Positions 1 to 8,264 are shown, numbered from the stretch's first letter. The stretch: DNA of 64,000 nt from Chitinophaga sp. H8 (GCF_040567655.1 NZ_JBEXAC010000001.1:62001-126000), one strand, 5' to 3'. Made by a program: numbers and translations. Notes: generated by a model from the sequence alone, not told the origin.

Positions 1-1641
1 CGTAACCATCCTGAGTACGGAACTCCTACTTACAACCAGGTTTTTGCCAATACTTTAACAGAGGTATTATCCAACTACGGTCCTGTATTTGAGCAATGGT
101 TTGATGGTGCCAACGGTGAATCAGAAGGGGGCAAAAAGCAGGTGTACGACTGGCCTTTATTTCACAGTGTAGTATATAAACACCAACCCAATGCAGTTAT
201 CTTCAGTGATGTAGGACCAGGTTGCCGCTGGGTAGGCAATGAAAATGGTATTGCAGGCACTACCAACTGGAGCACCCTGAATGTGGAAGGCTTTGCCCCA
301 GGGGCTGCGGGGCCTCCGGCTCCGGTGCTGAATATGGGGAATGAAGACGGCGAAAAATGGATCCCGGCTGAATGCGACGTGTCGATCCGGCCAGGATGGT
401 TTTACAGTCCTGCCACCGATGACAAAGTAAAAACACTCCCGCATCTGCTGGATATCTACTATGGTTCCGTAGGTCGTAATGGTAACCTGATCCTGAATGT
501 GCCGATAGACCGGAGAGGGCTGATCCACGCCAATGACTCTATCCGCTTAATGGAACTGAAAAGCAACCTGGACGCCACGTTTAAAACCAACCTGGCCAAA
601 GGTGCCAAAGTAACTGCGTCGAACGTACGGAAGGATAAAGCCGTGTTAGCCAGCCATCTGACGGATGGCAACAGCAAAACATACTGGGCCAGTGAAGACA
701 ATGTACAACAGGCTACTATCACCCTGGATCTGAAACAACCGGTTACCTTTAACCGTTTCCTGGTATCGGAATATATTGCGCTGGGCCAGCGGGTAAAAGC
801 ATTTACCGTAGAAGTATGGGAAGGCAACGCATTTAAGGAAGTAGCCAGGGAAACGACGATAGGACATAAACGCATTTTACGTTTGCCCAATATCACTACC
901 TCCCGCGTTCGTATCAATATCCTGGATGCCAAAGCATGCCCGGTGCTCACTGAAGTACAGCTGTTTAAAGCCCCGGAAGTACTGACTACGCCGGAAATTA
1001 AGCGCAATAAAGCAGGTGAGGTAACCATTACCGCAGCCTCTACCGATCCTGTATTGTATTATACTACAGATGGCAGTGAGCCTACTGTATCGTCTGCCCG
1101 GTACACGGGGGCTATCAGCCTGCCTGCAGGTGGGGTGGTGAAAGCTAAAGCATTCATTAACAACGGAAAAACCGCCAGCAATACAGTGGTAGCTGATTTT
1201 GATGTGGCCCCGGCACGCTGGTCTATCGCTCATAAAGATGGGGAAGCAGGTGGCCATGAGGCAGAAAAAGCGATCGACGGCAATGCGGACACCTACTGGG
1301 CATCCAATAAAAAAGGGCAGGGTGCCGCTTATCCGCATGAGCTGCAGGTAGACCTGGGAGAAAGTCTGTTATTAAAAGGATTTACCTATGTGCCCCGCCG
1401 CGATAACCTGAACAGTGGCAATATCCAGGAATATGCCTTTTACGTGAGCGAAGATGGTAAGAACTGGGGACAGGCAGCAGCACAAGGCGCTTTCGATAAT
1501 ATCCGCAATAACCCGGTAAAACAAACCATCCGGTTCAAACAGCCGGTGAAAGGCCGCTTTATAAAGCTGGTGGCCAAACGGGCTACCAACGAAGCCGACG
1601 AGTGGGCTAGTGTGGCAGAACTGGGGGTGGTTACTAAATAG
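1..1641 (+). CDS. alpha-L-fucosidase (GH29), 5' end cut by window
   Basis: Secreted-type glycoside hydrolase that removes terminal alpha-L-fucose from glycans. The frame is open from base 1, so the N-terminus lies outside the window; 546 residues are visible. Visible residues 1 to about 190 are the end of the GH29 catalytic domain. EQWFDGANGE carries the probable nucleophile Asp (bases 103-105), and IPAECDVSIRPGWFY carries the probable acid/base Glu (bases 370-372), by recall of GH29 subfamily B enzymes. Then follow an F5/8 type C (discoidin-like) module (about 195-320), a chitobiase C-terminal-like module (about 330-402, LYYTTDGSEPT) and a second F5/8 type C module (405-546). These tail modules usually bind galactose or fucose-type sugars. 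The TAG stop is the first three bases of a heptad repeat array. Family assignment is firm; substrate linkage is not known. Confidence 0.9.
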   Translation, partial: RNHPEYGTPTYNQVFANTLTEVLSNYGPVFEQWFDGANGESEGGKKQVYDWPLFHSVVYKHQPNAVIFSDVGPGCRWVGNENGIAGTTNWSTLNVEGFAPGAAGPPAPVLNMGNEDGEKWIPAECDVSIRPGWFYSPATDDKVKTLPHLLDIYYGSVGRNGNLILNVPIDRRGLIHANDSIRLMELKSNLDATFKTNLAKGAKVTASNVRKDKAVLASHLTDGNSKTYWASEDNVQQATITLDLKQPVTFNRFLVSEYIALGQRVKAFTVEVWEGNAFKEVARETTIGHKRILRLPNITTSRVRINILDAKACPVLTEVQLFKAPEVLTTPEIKRNKAGEVTITAASTDPVLYYTTDGSEPTVSSARYTGAISLPAGGVVKAKAFINNGKTASNTVVADFDVAPARWSIAHKDGEAGGHEAEKAIDGNADTYWASNKKGQGAAYPHELQVDLGESLLLKGFTYVPRRDNLNSGNIQEYAFYVSEDGKNWGQAAAQGAFDNIRNNPVKQTIRFKQPVKGRFIKLVAKRATNEADEWASVAELGVVTK

Positions 1642-1787
1642 CTTTTAGCTGTTGGCTTTTAGCCTTTGGCTATTGTGTTTTGTTGTATGGACGAGGAAAG
1701 CCTGGTTAATAGTTATTATCAGTTAGCCAATAGCAGCCAGGTGGCCTGAAGAGGCTAAAAGCTAATAGCCAACAGCTAAAAGCTAAA
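1639..1787. repeat. heptad repeat locus A (inverted arms)
   Basis: The left arm at 1639-1673 is five contiguous 7-mers in exact register (tagcttt, tagctgt, tggcttt, tagcctt, tggctat). The right arm at 1753-1787 is five 7-mers of the reverse complement (ggctaaa, agctaat, agccaac, agctaaa, agctaaa). A weaker copy lies near 1720-1738. The first heptad contains the stop codon of the fucosidase gene. The arms could pair into a long stem around a loop of about 80 nt, and the right arm runs straight into the intrinsic terminator. Confidence 0.85.
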
Positions 1788-1813
1788 AAGCCTACCCAAA
1801 GGGTAGGCTTTTT
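1785..1813 (+). terminator. intrinsic terminator after the fucosidase gene
   Basis: Perfect 13-bp stem (1785-1797 with 1801-1813), GC-rich at its top and closed by AAA, with the 3' T-run contained in the stem arm. It is fused directly to the right arm of heptad locus A. Confidence 0.85.
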
Positions 1814-1878
1814 CTTAATGTTTTGTAAAATTTGACGATCCCCCAAAAAAAATTCGAACATTTAAAAATTTAATGTTA

Positions 1879-1886
1879 TAAATTTG
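1879..1886 (+). promoter_or_regulatory. candidate -7 box for the arginine operon
   Basis: TAAATTTG fits the Bacteroidota TAnnTTTG -7 element. No convincing TTG is seen at the -33 distance. If used, the start site would be near 1893, giving a leader of about 275 nt before the first arg gene, with room for attenuation. Confidence 0.35.
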
Positions 1887-1939
1887 CATTTATCTTAAAC
1901 TAAAGACAATTTTTATAACAATTTAACGCTGAACTGAAG

Positions 1940-2056
1940 TTGGAAAATACCGCAACTCATACCAACATCTCCGCATATCATCCTGCTTTATTTGAAGGGG
2001 AATATACTGTTGGGTTCAATGTCTTTAGATATCTTTCCCGACGACCCCGGATTTGA
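1940..2056 (+). CDS. candidate Arg-rich leader peptide (38 codons)
   Basis: Short ORF from TTG at 1940 to TGA at 2054-2056 in the leader of the arginine operon. Its last nine residues, FRYLSRRPRI without the first, hold four Arg (codons aga, cga, cga, cgg at 2027, 2039, 2042, 2048). Its start context, aagttggaaaat, is repeated exactly (12 of 12) at the start of the first structural gene at 2165-2176, which suggests that both are translation start sites. The stop codon lies at the foot of a hairpin (2055-2061 with 2076-2082), and a terminator-like hairpin follows. This is the layout of an amino-acid attenuator. A second ORF overlaps in another frame (2019-2135, ATG start, 38 codons, including RHMARCR) and is the main alternative. 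No homolog is known to me. Confidence 0.3.
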   Translation: MENTATHTNISAYHPALFEGEYTVGFNVFRYLSRRPRI

Positions 2057-2113
2057 TAGCGTTCGTCATATGGCCCGCTGTCGCACAATGATTTTCCCCA
2101 CGATCATTGTTTT
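2055..2113 (+). promoter_or_regulatory. candidate attenuator hairpins in the arg leader
   Basis: Three possible pairings are visible. The Arg-codon segment 2040-2044 (gacga) can pair with 2063-2067 (tcgtc). Segment 2055-2061 (gatagcg) can pair with 2076-2082 (cgctgtc, one G-U). Segment 2085-2092 (acaatgat) pairs with 2103-2110 (atcattgt) over a 10-nt loop, followed by a short T-run. The last is terminator-like but AT-rich with few Ts, so weak. The first pairing lies in the loop of the second, so they could be alternative structures chosen by ribosome position. Confidence 0.3.
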
Positions 2114-2167
2114 GCCTGAAATGGATTTCAATTAAGATTTATTGACTCACGTTTTCAATTTAAAAAG

Positions 2168-2938
2168 TTGGAAAATCAACATATAATTGTCAGAGTAGCC
2201 ACTCCTGACGATATACACTATTCAAACACCATCACCGATGAGATGGAGTCATCTGCCAAAGCAAGAGGAACCGGTATAGCCAAGCGTTCGCCAGCTTATG
2301 TGGAGCTTAAAATGATGGAAGGGAAAGCCGTTATTGCAGTCACTGACAAGGGCGAATGGGTAGGCTTTTGCTATATTGAAGCCTGGGGCCACGAAAAATT
2401 CGTTGCCAATTCCGGGTTGATTGTTAACCCTGCCTTCAGAGGACATGGCGTAGCCAAGTCTATCAAAGTAAAAATATTTGAACTGTCCAGGAAGAAATAT
2501 CCGGATGCCAAGATCTTTGGCTTAACTACGGGGCTGGCAGTAATGAAGATCAACTCTGACCTCGGATATGAGCCGGTTACCTATTCAGAACTGACGGATG
2601 ATGAAGAATTCTGGAAAGGCTGCCAAAGCTGTGTTAACTTTGACATCCTGACGGGTAAGGGCAGAAAGAACTGTCTGTGTACGGCAATGCTCTATGATCC
2701 GGTTGAAAAAGCCAAAGAAGAAGAGGAGAAAGCAAAAAAGATAGCTGAGGAGAAAAACAAACTGAGCGTTACCAGCATAGGCAGCAGTGGCCGGGAAGAA
2801 AGAAAACGGCGGCGGTTTAAAGGCAACTTTAAGCTGTTTGAACGATGGGTAAGGTTTAAAAGATATGTACTGCTGAAAAGTACCAGGAGAGATGGCAGCG
2901 GCGGTGGAAGGAAAAAGTTTTTCCTGTTTAATTTTTAA
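2168..2938 (+). CDS. GNAT acyltransferase, probable N-acylglutamate synthase of the arg pathway
   Basis: First structural gene of the arginine operon. It probably makes the N-acyl (acetyl or succinyl) glutamate that enters the pathway. The 256-aa protein has a GNAT core (about residues 5-150, with acyl-CoA loop LIVNPAFRGHGVAKSIK), a Cys-rich stretch FWKGCQSCVNF and KNCLC, an acidic helical linker (KAKEEEEKAKK), and a basic tail of about 65 residues with WVRFKRYVLLK. The start is TTG at 2168; the frame has a stop at 2117 and no ATG or GTG before the conserved N-terminus. argG follows 120 bp later. The role is inferred from position and from similar genes heading arg clusters in other Bacteroidota; no classical argA or argJ is present. 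Whether it uses acetyl-CoA or succinyl-CoA cannot be read from sequence. Confidence 0.75.
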   Translation: MENQHIIVRVATPDDIHYSNTITDEMESSAKARGTGIAKRSPAYVELKMMEGKAVIAVTDKGEWVGFCYIEAWGHEKFVANSGLIVNPAFRGHGVAKSIKVKIFELSRKKYPDAKIFGLTTGLAVMKINSDLGYEPVTYSELTDDEEFWKGCQSCVNFDILTGKGRKNCLCTAMLYDPVEKAKEEEEKAKKIAEEKNKLSVTSIGSSGREERKRRRFKGNFKLFERWVRFKRYVLLKSTRRDGSGGGRKKFFLFNF

Positions 2939-3013
2939 GTGCAGCCAGGCAGTAGCCGGGCAACATGATCCAACATATTTGTAATCAATTTTTTTGTAAC
3001 GCTTCTTTTATAT

Positions 3014-3041
3014 TCCTTCCTGTAGCGGAAGGGCGGAAGGA
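3014..3041 (+). promoter_or_regulatory. possible ribosome-site-masking hairpins before argG
   Basis: tccttcc at 3014-3020 can pair with either of two purine copies, ggaagg at 3027-3032 or ggaagga at 3035-3041. The downstream copy resembles a Shine-Dalgarno site 18 nt before the argG ATG. The two pairings exclude each other. This is a structural observation only. Confidence 0.35.
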
Positions 3042-3058
3042 GACCTAATCTGATCATA

Positions 3059-4252
3059 ATGAAAAAAGTAGTATTGGGATTTAGCGGAGGGCTTGATACT
3101 TCCTATTGCGTAAAGTATTTGACAGAGGAAAAAGGATATGAAGTACATTCTGTAATTGTGAATACCGGTGGTTTTACAGCAGCAGAATTGCAGGAGATCG
3201 AACAACGCGCATATAACCTGGGAGTGAAGAGTCATAAAGCTGTAGATGCCATACATACTTATTATGATAAGGTGATTAAGTACCTGGTATTTGGCAATGT
3301 GTTGAAGAATAACACTTATCCGCTGAGCGTAAGTGCGGAGCGTATGAGCCAGGCGCTGGCCATCGCCGAATATGCGAAGGAAATGGGAGCAGATGCTGTA
3401 GCACATGGCAGTACCGGTGCCGGTAATGACCAGGTACGGTTCGACATGGTATTCCATATCATGATTCCCGGTGTGGAAATCATCACCCCTATCAGAGATA
3501 TGAAGCTGAGCCGGGAAGAAGAAATTGCTTTTCTGAAAGCGAAAGGCGTGCAGATGAACTTTGATAAAGCCATGTACTCCATCAATAAGGGGATTTGGGG
3601 CACTTCTGTAGGAGGTAAAGAAACGCTGACCTCCAATGGTTTTCTGCCGGAAGAAGCATTTCCGACACAGTTAACCAAACAGGATCCGGAGCAGGTAAAG
3701 CTGAGATTTGAAAAAGGGGAGTTGGTAGGTGTCAATGATCAGACATTTGCTCACCCTACAGATGCTATTTTTCACCTGCAGGCCATTGCGGGGGCTTTTG
3801 CCATTGGCCGGGATATTCACGTAGGAGATACCATTATCGGTATCAAAGGCCGCGTAGGCTTTGAAGCTGCCGCGCCTATGGTGATCATCAAAGCGCACCA
3901 TGCGCTGGAAAAGCATGTACTCACCAAATGGCAGCTTACCTGGAAAGATCAGCTGGCGCAATTTTATGGCAACTGGCTGCACGAAGGACAGATCATGGAT
4001 CCTGTAATGCGTGATATTGAAGCCTTCCTGGAAAACACCCAGCAGCATGTAACCGGAGAAGTATTTGTTACCCTGCTGCCTTACCGCTTCCAGGTAACCG
4101 GTATTGCATCGCCTTACGACCTGATGAGCAGCAAGTTTGGTAAATATGGTGAAATGAACAGTGGCTGGAGTGGGGAAGATGTGAGAGGTTTCAGTAAAAT
4201 ATTTGGTAACCAGACCATGATCTGGCACCAGATAGCAGACAGTGGAAAATAA
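3059..4252 (+). CDS. argG: argininosuccinate synthase
   Basis: Ligates citrulline and aspartate with ATP to argininosuccinate, the penultimate step of arginine synthesis, in the cytoplasm. The 397-aa protein has normal family length. The N-type ATP pyrophosphatase loop is FSGGLDTS at residues 8-15. STGAGNDQVRFD is the conserved substrate segment and IWGTSVGG lies in the middle. The ATG at 3059 gives the expected N-terminus MKKVVLGFSGG. It sits second in the arginine operon, 11 bp before argC. Having argG early and argH last, with the acylated pathway between them, is a common Bacteroidota arrangement. Confidence 0.97.
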   Translation: MKKVVLGFSGGLDTSYCVKYLTEEKGYEVHSVIVNTGGFTAAELQEIEQRAYNLGVKSHKAVDAIHTYYDKVIKYLVFGNVLKNNTYPLSVSAERMSQALAIAEYAKEMGADAVAHGSTGAGNDQVRFDMVFHIMIPGVEIITPIRDMKLSREEEIAFLKAKGVQMNFDKAMYSINKGIWGTSVGGKETLTSNGFLPEEAFPTQLTKQDPEQVKLRFEKGELVGVNDQTFAHPTDAIFHLQAIAGAFAIGRDIHVGDTIIGIKGRVGFEAAAPMVIIKAHHALEKHVLTKWQLTWKDQLAQFYGNWLHEGQIMDPVMRDIEAFLENTQQHVTGEVFVTLLPYRFQVTGIASPYDLMSSKFGKYGEMNSGWSGEDVRGFSKIFGNQTMIWHQIADSGK

Positions 4253-4263
4253 AAAAGACGAAC

Positions 4264-5250
4264 ATGACTAATGCACCTATAAAAGTACGGATTGGAATTG
4301 TTGGCGGCGCAGGATATACCGGTGGAGAAATGATCCGGATATTATTGAATCATCCTAATGCTGATATTTCGTTTGTTCATAGCCGCAGCAATGCTGGTAA
4401 TCCCCTGTATGCGGTACATGCCGATTTACTGGGCGAAACGGAACTTACTTTTACCGGTGAGTTAAGCAATGATATAGATGTGTTGTTTTTGTGCCTGGGA
4501 CATGGTGAAGCCAGGAAGTTCCTGGAAGCAAACAACATTGCCCCTCAGGTGAAAGTAATTGATCTCAGCCAGGATTTCAGGCTGGGAGAAACCAGTGGCA
4601 GCCGGGAGTTTGTATACGGTCTGCCGGAAATGCAAAGAGCGCTGATTAAAACAGCCAGCAATATTGCCAATCCCGGATGTTTCGCCACTGGGGTGCAACT
4701 GGGATTGTTACCCCTGGCCAAGGCAGGGTTATTGCAGGAAGTACATACCACAGGCATTACCGGTTCCACAGGGGCCGGACAAAGCCTGCAGGCTACTTCC
4801 CATTTTACCTGGAGAGCCAATAACGTATCTACCTATAAAGTACTGAGTCATCAACATCTCAGGGAAATACGACGAAGCCTGCAGTTGTTGCAGCCTGCCT
4901 TTACCGGCGACATCAATTTTGTACCGGTGCGCGGCGATTATCCAAGGGGTATCTGGATCACTTCCTATCTGACATGTGATTTGTCCCTGGAGGCTGCGGT
5001 ACAACTGTATAAAGATTACTATGCAGGGCATCCTTTTACGCATGTAAGCGAGAAACAAATAGACCTGAAGCAGGTGGTGAACACTAACAAGTGTTTGGTA
5101 CAGCTGGAAAAAGTGGGCAATAAACTGGTGATCCACTCTATTGAAGATAACCTGTTGAAAGGTGCTTCAGGACAAGCTGTTCAGAATATGAACCTGATGT
5201 GCGGACTGGATGAAACTGCAGGGTTGAAATTGAAGTCAATCGTGTTTTAA
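4264..5250 (+). CDS. argC: N-acyl-gamma-glutamyl-phosphate reductase
   Basis: Reduces N-acylglutamyl phosphate with NADPH to the semialdehyde. The 328-aa protein has a Rossmann NADP loop GIVGGAGYTGGEM at the N-terminus (residues 11-23) and the active-site Cys in NPGCFATG (Cys139). The conserved His-containing helix is HQHLREI. It starts 11 bp after argG and ends 19 bp before argD, so it is surely cotranscribed. Given the neighbouring succinylornithine-type transcarbamylase, the acyl group in this organism may be succinyl rather than acetyl. Confidence 0.96.
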   Translation: MTNAPIKVRIGIVGGAGYTGGEMIRILLNHPNADISFVHSRSNAGNPLYAVHADLLGETELTFTGELSNDIDVLFLCLGHGEARKFLEANNIAPQVKVIDLSQDFRLGETSGSREFVYGLPEMQRALIKTASNIANPGCFATGVQLGLLPLAKAGLLQEVHTTGITGSTGAGQSLQATSHFTWRANNVSTYKVLSHQHLREIRRSLQLLQPAFTGDINFVPVRGDYPRGIWITSYLTCDLSLEAAVQLYKDYYAGHPFTHVSEKQIDLKQVVNTNKCLVQLEKVGNKLVIHSIEDNLLKGASGQAVQNMNLMCGLDETAGLKLKSIVF

Positions 5251-5269
5251 AACTTTAAGCATTCCTGAA

Positions 5270-6397
5270 ATGAAATTATTTGACGTATATCCGGTTAACG
5301 ATATTATTATTGAAAAAGCCCTGGGCTCTCATGTATGGGACGAGAAGGGTACTGAATACCTGGACCTGTATGGTGGTCATGCTGTGATCTCCATTGGACA
5401 CACACATCCTCACTACGTAAAGCGGCTTACCGATCAGTTGAACAAGGTAGGGTTTTATTCCAATTCTGTAAAGATGCCTTTACAGGAAGCGCTCGCTGCT
5501 AAACTGGGGAAAATATCCGGTAAGGAAGATTACCAGTTGTTCCTGTGCAATTCAGGTGCGGAAGCAAATGAAAATGCATTGAAGCTGGCCTCTTTTCATA
5601 ATGGTAAAAAGAAGGTCATTGCCTTCCGTAAATCATTCCACGGCAGAACATCGCTGGCAGTAGCGGCTACAGATAATCCAAAGATCGTAGCTCCGGTGAA
5701 TGAAACAGATAATGTCATCTTTTTGCCCTGGGAAGATGAAGCTGCTTTAGAACAAGCTTTTCAGGCCCATGAGATCTCTTCCGTGATCATAGAAGGTATT
5801 CAGGGAGTAGGCGGTATTAATGTGGCCAGTGAATCATTCCTGCGGAAGATCAGAAGCCTGTGTGATGCTCATAATGCGGTATACATTGCGGATGCAGTAC
5901 AATGCGGATACGGCCGGAGTGGTAAATTCTTCTCCCACGATCATGCAGACGTAAATGCTGATATCTATACAATGGCCAAAGGCATGGGAAATGGATTTCC
6001 TATTGGCGGTATTATTATCTCTCCAAAGATCCAGCCAAGCTATGGTATGCTGGGAACTACTTTTGGTGGTAACCACCTGGCTTGCGCAGCAGCACTGGCA
6101 GTATTGGAAGTCATTGAGGGTGAGCAGCTGATCAGTAATGCAGCAACGGTGGGTAACTATCTGATGGAGCAATTACGCACCATCCCGCAGGTAAAGGAAG
6201 TAAGAGGAAGAGGTTTGATGATCGGGATTGAATTACCGGAAACACTGGCACATGTGAGAAAGGAATTGCTGGCTAAACATAAAATATTTACCGGCGAAGC
6301 TAAACCTAATGTGATCCGGTTACTGCCTTCCCTGGCATTAACGAAAGCACATGCAGACGAGTTCCTGGCTGCATTCAAAGCTGAATTAGCGAAATAA
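5270..6397 (+). CDS. argD: N-acylornithine aminotransferase (class III)
   Basis: PLP enzyme that transaminates N-acylglutamate semialdehyde to N-acylornithine. The 375-aa protein has the phosphate-binding NSGAEANENALK (94-105), Asp208 that would contact the PLP nitrogen, and Lys237 in TMAKGMGNGFPIGG that forms the internal aldimine. A small oddity is ADAVQCGYGRSG, where most family members read DEVQ-G-GR-G: the Glu after the Asp is Ala here. It is cotranscribed with argC (19 bp). The 97-bp gap to argF' holds two GC-rich hairpins. Confidence 0.94.
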   Translation: MKLFDVYPVNDIIIEKALGSHVWDEKGTEYLDLYGGHAVISIGHTHPHYVKRLTDQLNKVGFYSNSVKMPLQEALAAKLGKISGKEDYQLFLCNSGAEANENALKLASFHNGKKKVIAFRKSFHGRTSLAVAATDNPKIVAPVNETDNVIFLPWEDEAALEQAFQAHEISSVIIEGIQGVGGINVASESFLRKIRSLCDAHNAVYIADAVQCGYGRSGKFFSHDHADVNADIYTMAKGMGNGFPIGGIIISPKIQPSYGMLGTTFGGNHLACAAALAVLEVIEGEQLISNAATVGNYLMEQLRTIPQVKEVRGRGLMIGIELPETLAHVRKELLAKHKIFTGEAKPNVIRLLPSLALTKAHADEFLAAFKAELAK

Positions 6398-6403
6398 TAA
6401 TTA

Positions 6404-6477
6404 AGGGCTGGCCTAAAATGCCGGCCCTCTGCAAATAATCTTTTATCATCAAAAAACAGCACTCCCTCCCGGGGAGG
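6404..6477 (+). promoter_or_regulatory. two intra-operon hairpins between argD and argF'
   Basis: Stem agggctggc (6404-6412) with gccggccct (6420-6428) carries one G-U pair and is not followed by a T-run. A GC palindrome, cctcccggggagg, spans 6465-6477 and contains the purine-rich ggggaggaag that could act as a ribosome site for argF'. These could stabilise mRNA ends, attenuate, or mask the site; the sequence alone does not decide. Confidence 0.4.
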
Positions 6478-6494
6478 AAGAAAGGGAAAAGCCC

Positions 6495-7454
6495 ATGAAA
6501 CAGTTTATATCCACCGCAGATGTGCCGGGTGTCCCGCGTTTAGTGGACATCGCACTGGATTACAAGAAGAATCCATTCAGGGATAAGGAATTAGGCGTGA
6601 ATAAAACATTAGGAATGATCTTCCTGAATCCCAGTTTGCGAACACGATTAAGTACACAGGTAGCCGCCAGAAACCTGGGTATGGAAGCGGTGGTGTTTAA
6701 TATAGACAAAGAAGGCTGGCAGCTGGAAATGAATGATGGTGTAGTGATGAATGGCAATACCACAGAACATGTGAAAGAAGCAGCTGCTGTAATGGGGCAA
6801 TACTTTGATATTCTTTCCATCCGTACTTTCCCTGGATTGAAAGATAAAGAGGAAGACTATACAGAAAAGTATATCAACCAGTTTATAAAGTATTCCGGTG
6901 TGCCGGTGGTAAGCCTGGAAAGTGCTACGTTGCACCCCTTACAAAGTTTGACTGATGTGATCACTATCAAGGAAAACTGGCAGCAGGCACGTAAGCCTAA
7001 AGTGGTAATGACCTGGGCACCACATGTAAAAGCATTGCCGCAGGCAGTACCCAATTCTTTTGCACAATGGATGAATGCCTGGGGGGAAACAGACTTTGTG
7101 ATCACCCACCCGGAAGGATACGAGCTGGATGAAAAGTTTTCCGGCAATGCTACTATTGAATATGATCAGGATAAAGCATTGCAGGACGCCGATTTTGTAT
7201 ATGTGAAGAACTGGTCATCCTACCAGGATTATGGTAAAATTGTTTGTACAGATCCTTCCTGGATGGTGACGAACGATAAGCTGAAGCATACTAACCAGGC
7301 TAAGGTGATGCATTGCCTGCCGGTAAGAAGAAATGTGGTAATAGCTGATGAAGTGCTGGACGGTCCACAATCTATTGTGATCCAGGAAGCAGGCAACCGT
7401 GTATGGGCAGCGCAGGCAGTACTGAGCGAAATCCTGCGGAACGGCGGCAAATAG
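6495..7454 (+). CDS. argF': N-succinylornithine-type carbamoyltransferase
   Basis: Transfers carbamoyl phosphate to an N-acylated ornithine, giving N-acylcitrulline. The 319-aa protein has the carbamoyl-phosphate loop as FLNPSLRTRLS (43-53) instead of the STRTR of ordinary ornithine transcarbamylase. HPLQ lies at 147-150 and HCLPVRRN at 273-280. This matches the Bacteroidota succinylornithine transcarbamylase known from Bacteroides fragilis. In that enzyme Pro90 is reported to set succinyl specificity, while Glu occupies the site in the acetyl-specific Xanthomonas enzyme. By ungapped numbering the residue here is Thr90 (MNGNTTEH), neither of the two. The family call is strong; the exact acyl group is open. 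Confidence 0.92.
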   Translation: MKQFISTADVPGVPRLVDIALDYKKNPFRDKELGVNKTLGMIFLNPSLRTRLSTQVAARNLGMEAVVFNIDKEGWQLEMNDGVVMNGNTTEHVKEAAAVMGQYFDILSIRTFPGLKDKEEDYTEKYINQFIKYSGVPVVSLESATLHPLQSLTDVITIKENWQQARKPKVVMTWAPHVKALPQAVPNSFAQWMNAWGETDFVITHPEGYELDEKFSGNATIEYDQDKALQDADFVYVKNWSSYQDYGKIVCTDPSWMVTNDKLKHTNQAKVMHCLPVRRNVVIADEVLDGPQSIVIQEAGNRVWAAQAVLSEILRNGGK

Positions 7455-7481
7455 TAAAAGCAAAAACTTAAAGCATCAGCA

Positions 7482-8264
7482 ATGGTATATGTAATAAAAG
7501 TAGGCGGTAATGTGATCGACAATCCGGAGTTATTGCAGGCATTTCTGAAAGATTTTGCTGCTATACCCGGTAAAAAGATACTGATTCATGGGGGCGGAAA
7601 AATAGCCACCCGCATAGGAGATAAGCTGGGCATTGTATCCAACTATGTAGATGGCCGAAGGATTACTGATGCGGAAACGATTGATGTAGTGACAATGGTA
7701 TACGGCGGGTTGGTCAATAAACAGCTGGTTGCAAAATTGCAGGCCAACGGTTGTAATGCTATCGGGATAACGGGTGCTGATGCCAACATTATCCCTGCGG
7801 TAAAGCGTCCGGTAAAGACGATCGACTACGGTTTTGTAGGTGATGTTGATGCTGGAAAAGTCAATGGAGGTCCTTTGCAGGCGATGCTTGAAGCGGGCCT
7901 TACACCGGTATTTGCACCACTTACACACGACGGACAAGGGCAAATGCTGAATACCAATGCAGATACGATCGCTTCTGCTCTTGCCATCGCTTTATCTGCC
8001 CACTACCCTGTGAGGCTGATCTATTGCTTTGAAAAGAAAGGAGTATTGAAAGATGCAGCAGATGATAATGCTGTCATCAACCTGATCAACCGGGAAATAT
8101 ACCAGCAGTTGCTGGAAGAGAAGATATTGACAGCGGGTATTTTGCCCAAACTGGAAAATGCTTTTGCTGCTATTGAAAGCGGGGTAAAAGAAGTGCTGAT
8201 AGGACATGCGGAGGATGTGATCCGGAATACAACCCCTTCAGTAGCGGGTACTTTAATACGTTAG
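7482..8264 (+). CDS. argB: N-acylglutamate kinase
   Basis: Phosphorylates N-acylglutamate on the gamma-carboxyl with ATP, the second step and usual control point of the pathway. The 260-aa protein has the amino acid kinase fold with N-terminal VIKVGGNVID, the glycine loop LIHGGGK (34-40) and the later NTNADTIASALA segment. It lacks the extra N-terminal helix of arginine-inhibited hexameric enzymes, so it resembles the shorter arginine-insensitive type; this is inferred from length. It is followed by argE after only 3 bp. Confidence 0.93.
   Translation: MVYVIKVGGNVIDNPELLQAFLKDFAAIPGKKILIHGGGKIATRIGDKLGIVSNYVDGRRITDAETIDVVTMVYGGLVNKQLVAKLQANGCNAIGITGADANIIPAVKRPVKTIDYGFVGDVDAGKVNGGPLQAMLEAGLTPVFAPLTHDGQGQMLNTNADTIASALAIALSAHYPVRLIYCFEKKGVLKDAADDNAVINLINREIYQQLLEEKILTAGILPKLENAFAAIESGVKEVLIGHAEDVIRNTTPSVAGTLIR

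Noticed and set aside
6495..7454. Ordinary ornithine carbamoyltransferase
   Set aside because: The carbamoyl-phosphate loop is NPSLRTR rather than STRTR, and the gene sits with acylated-pathway enzymes.
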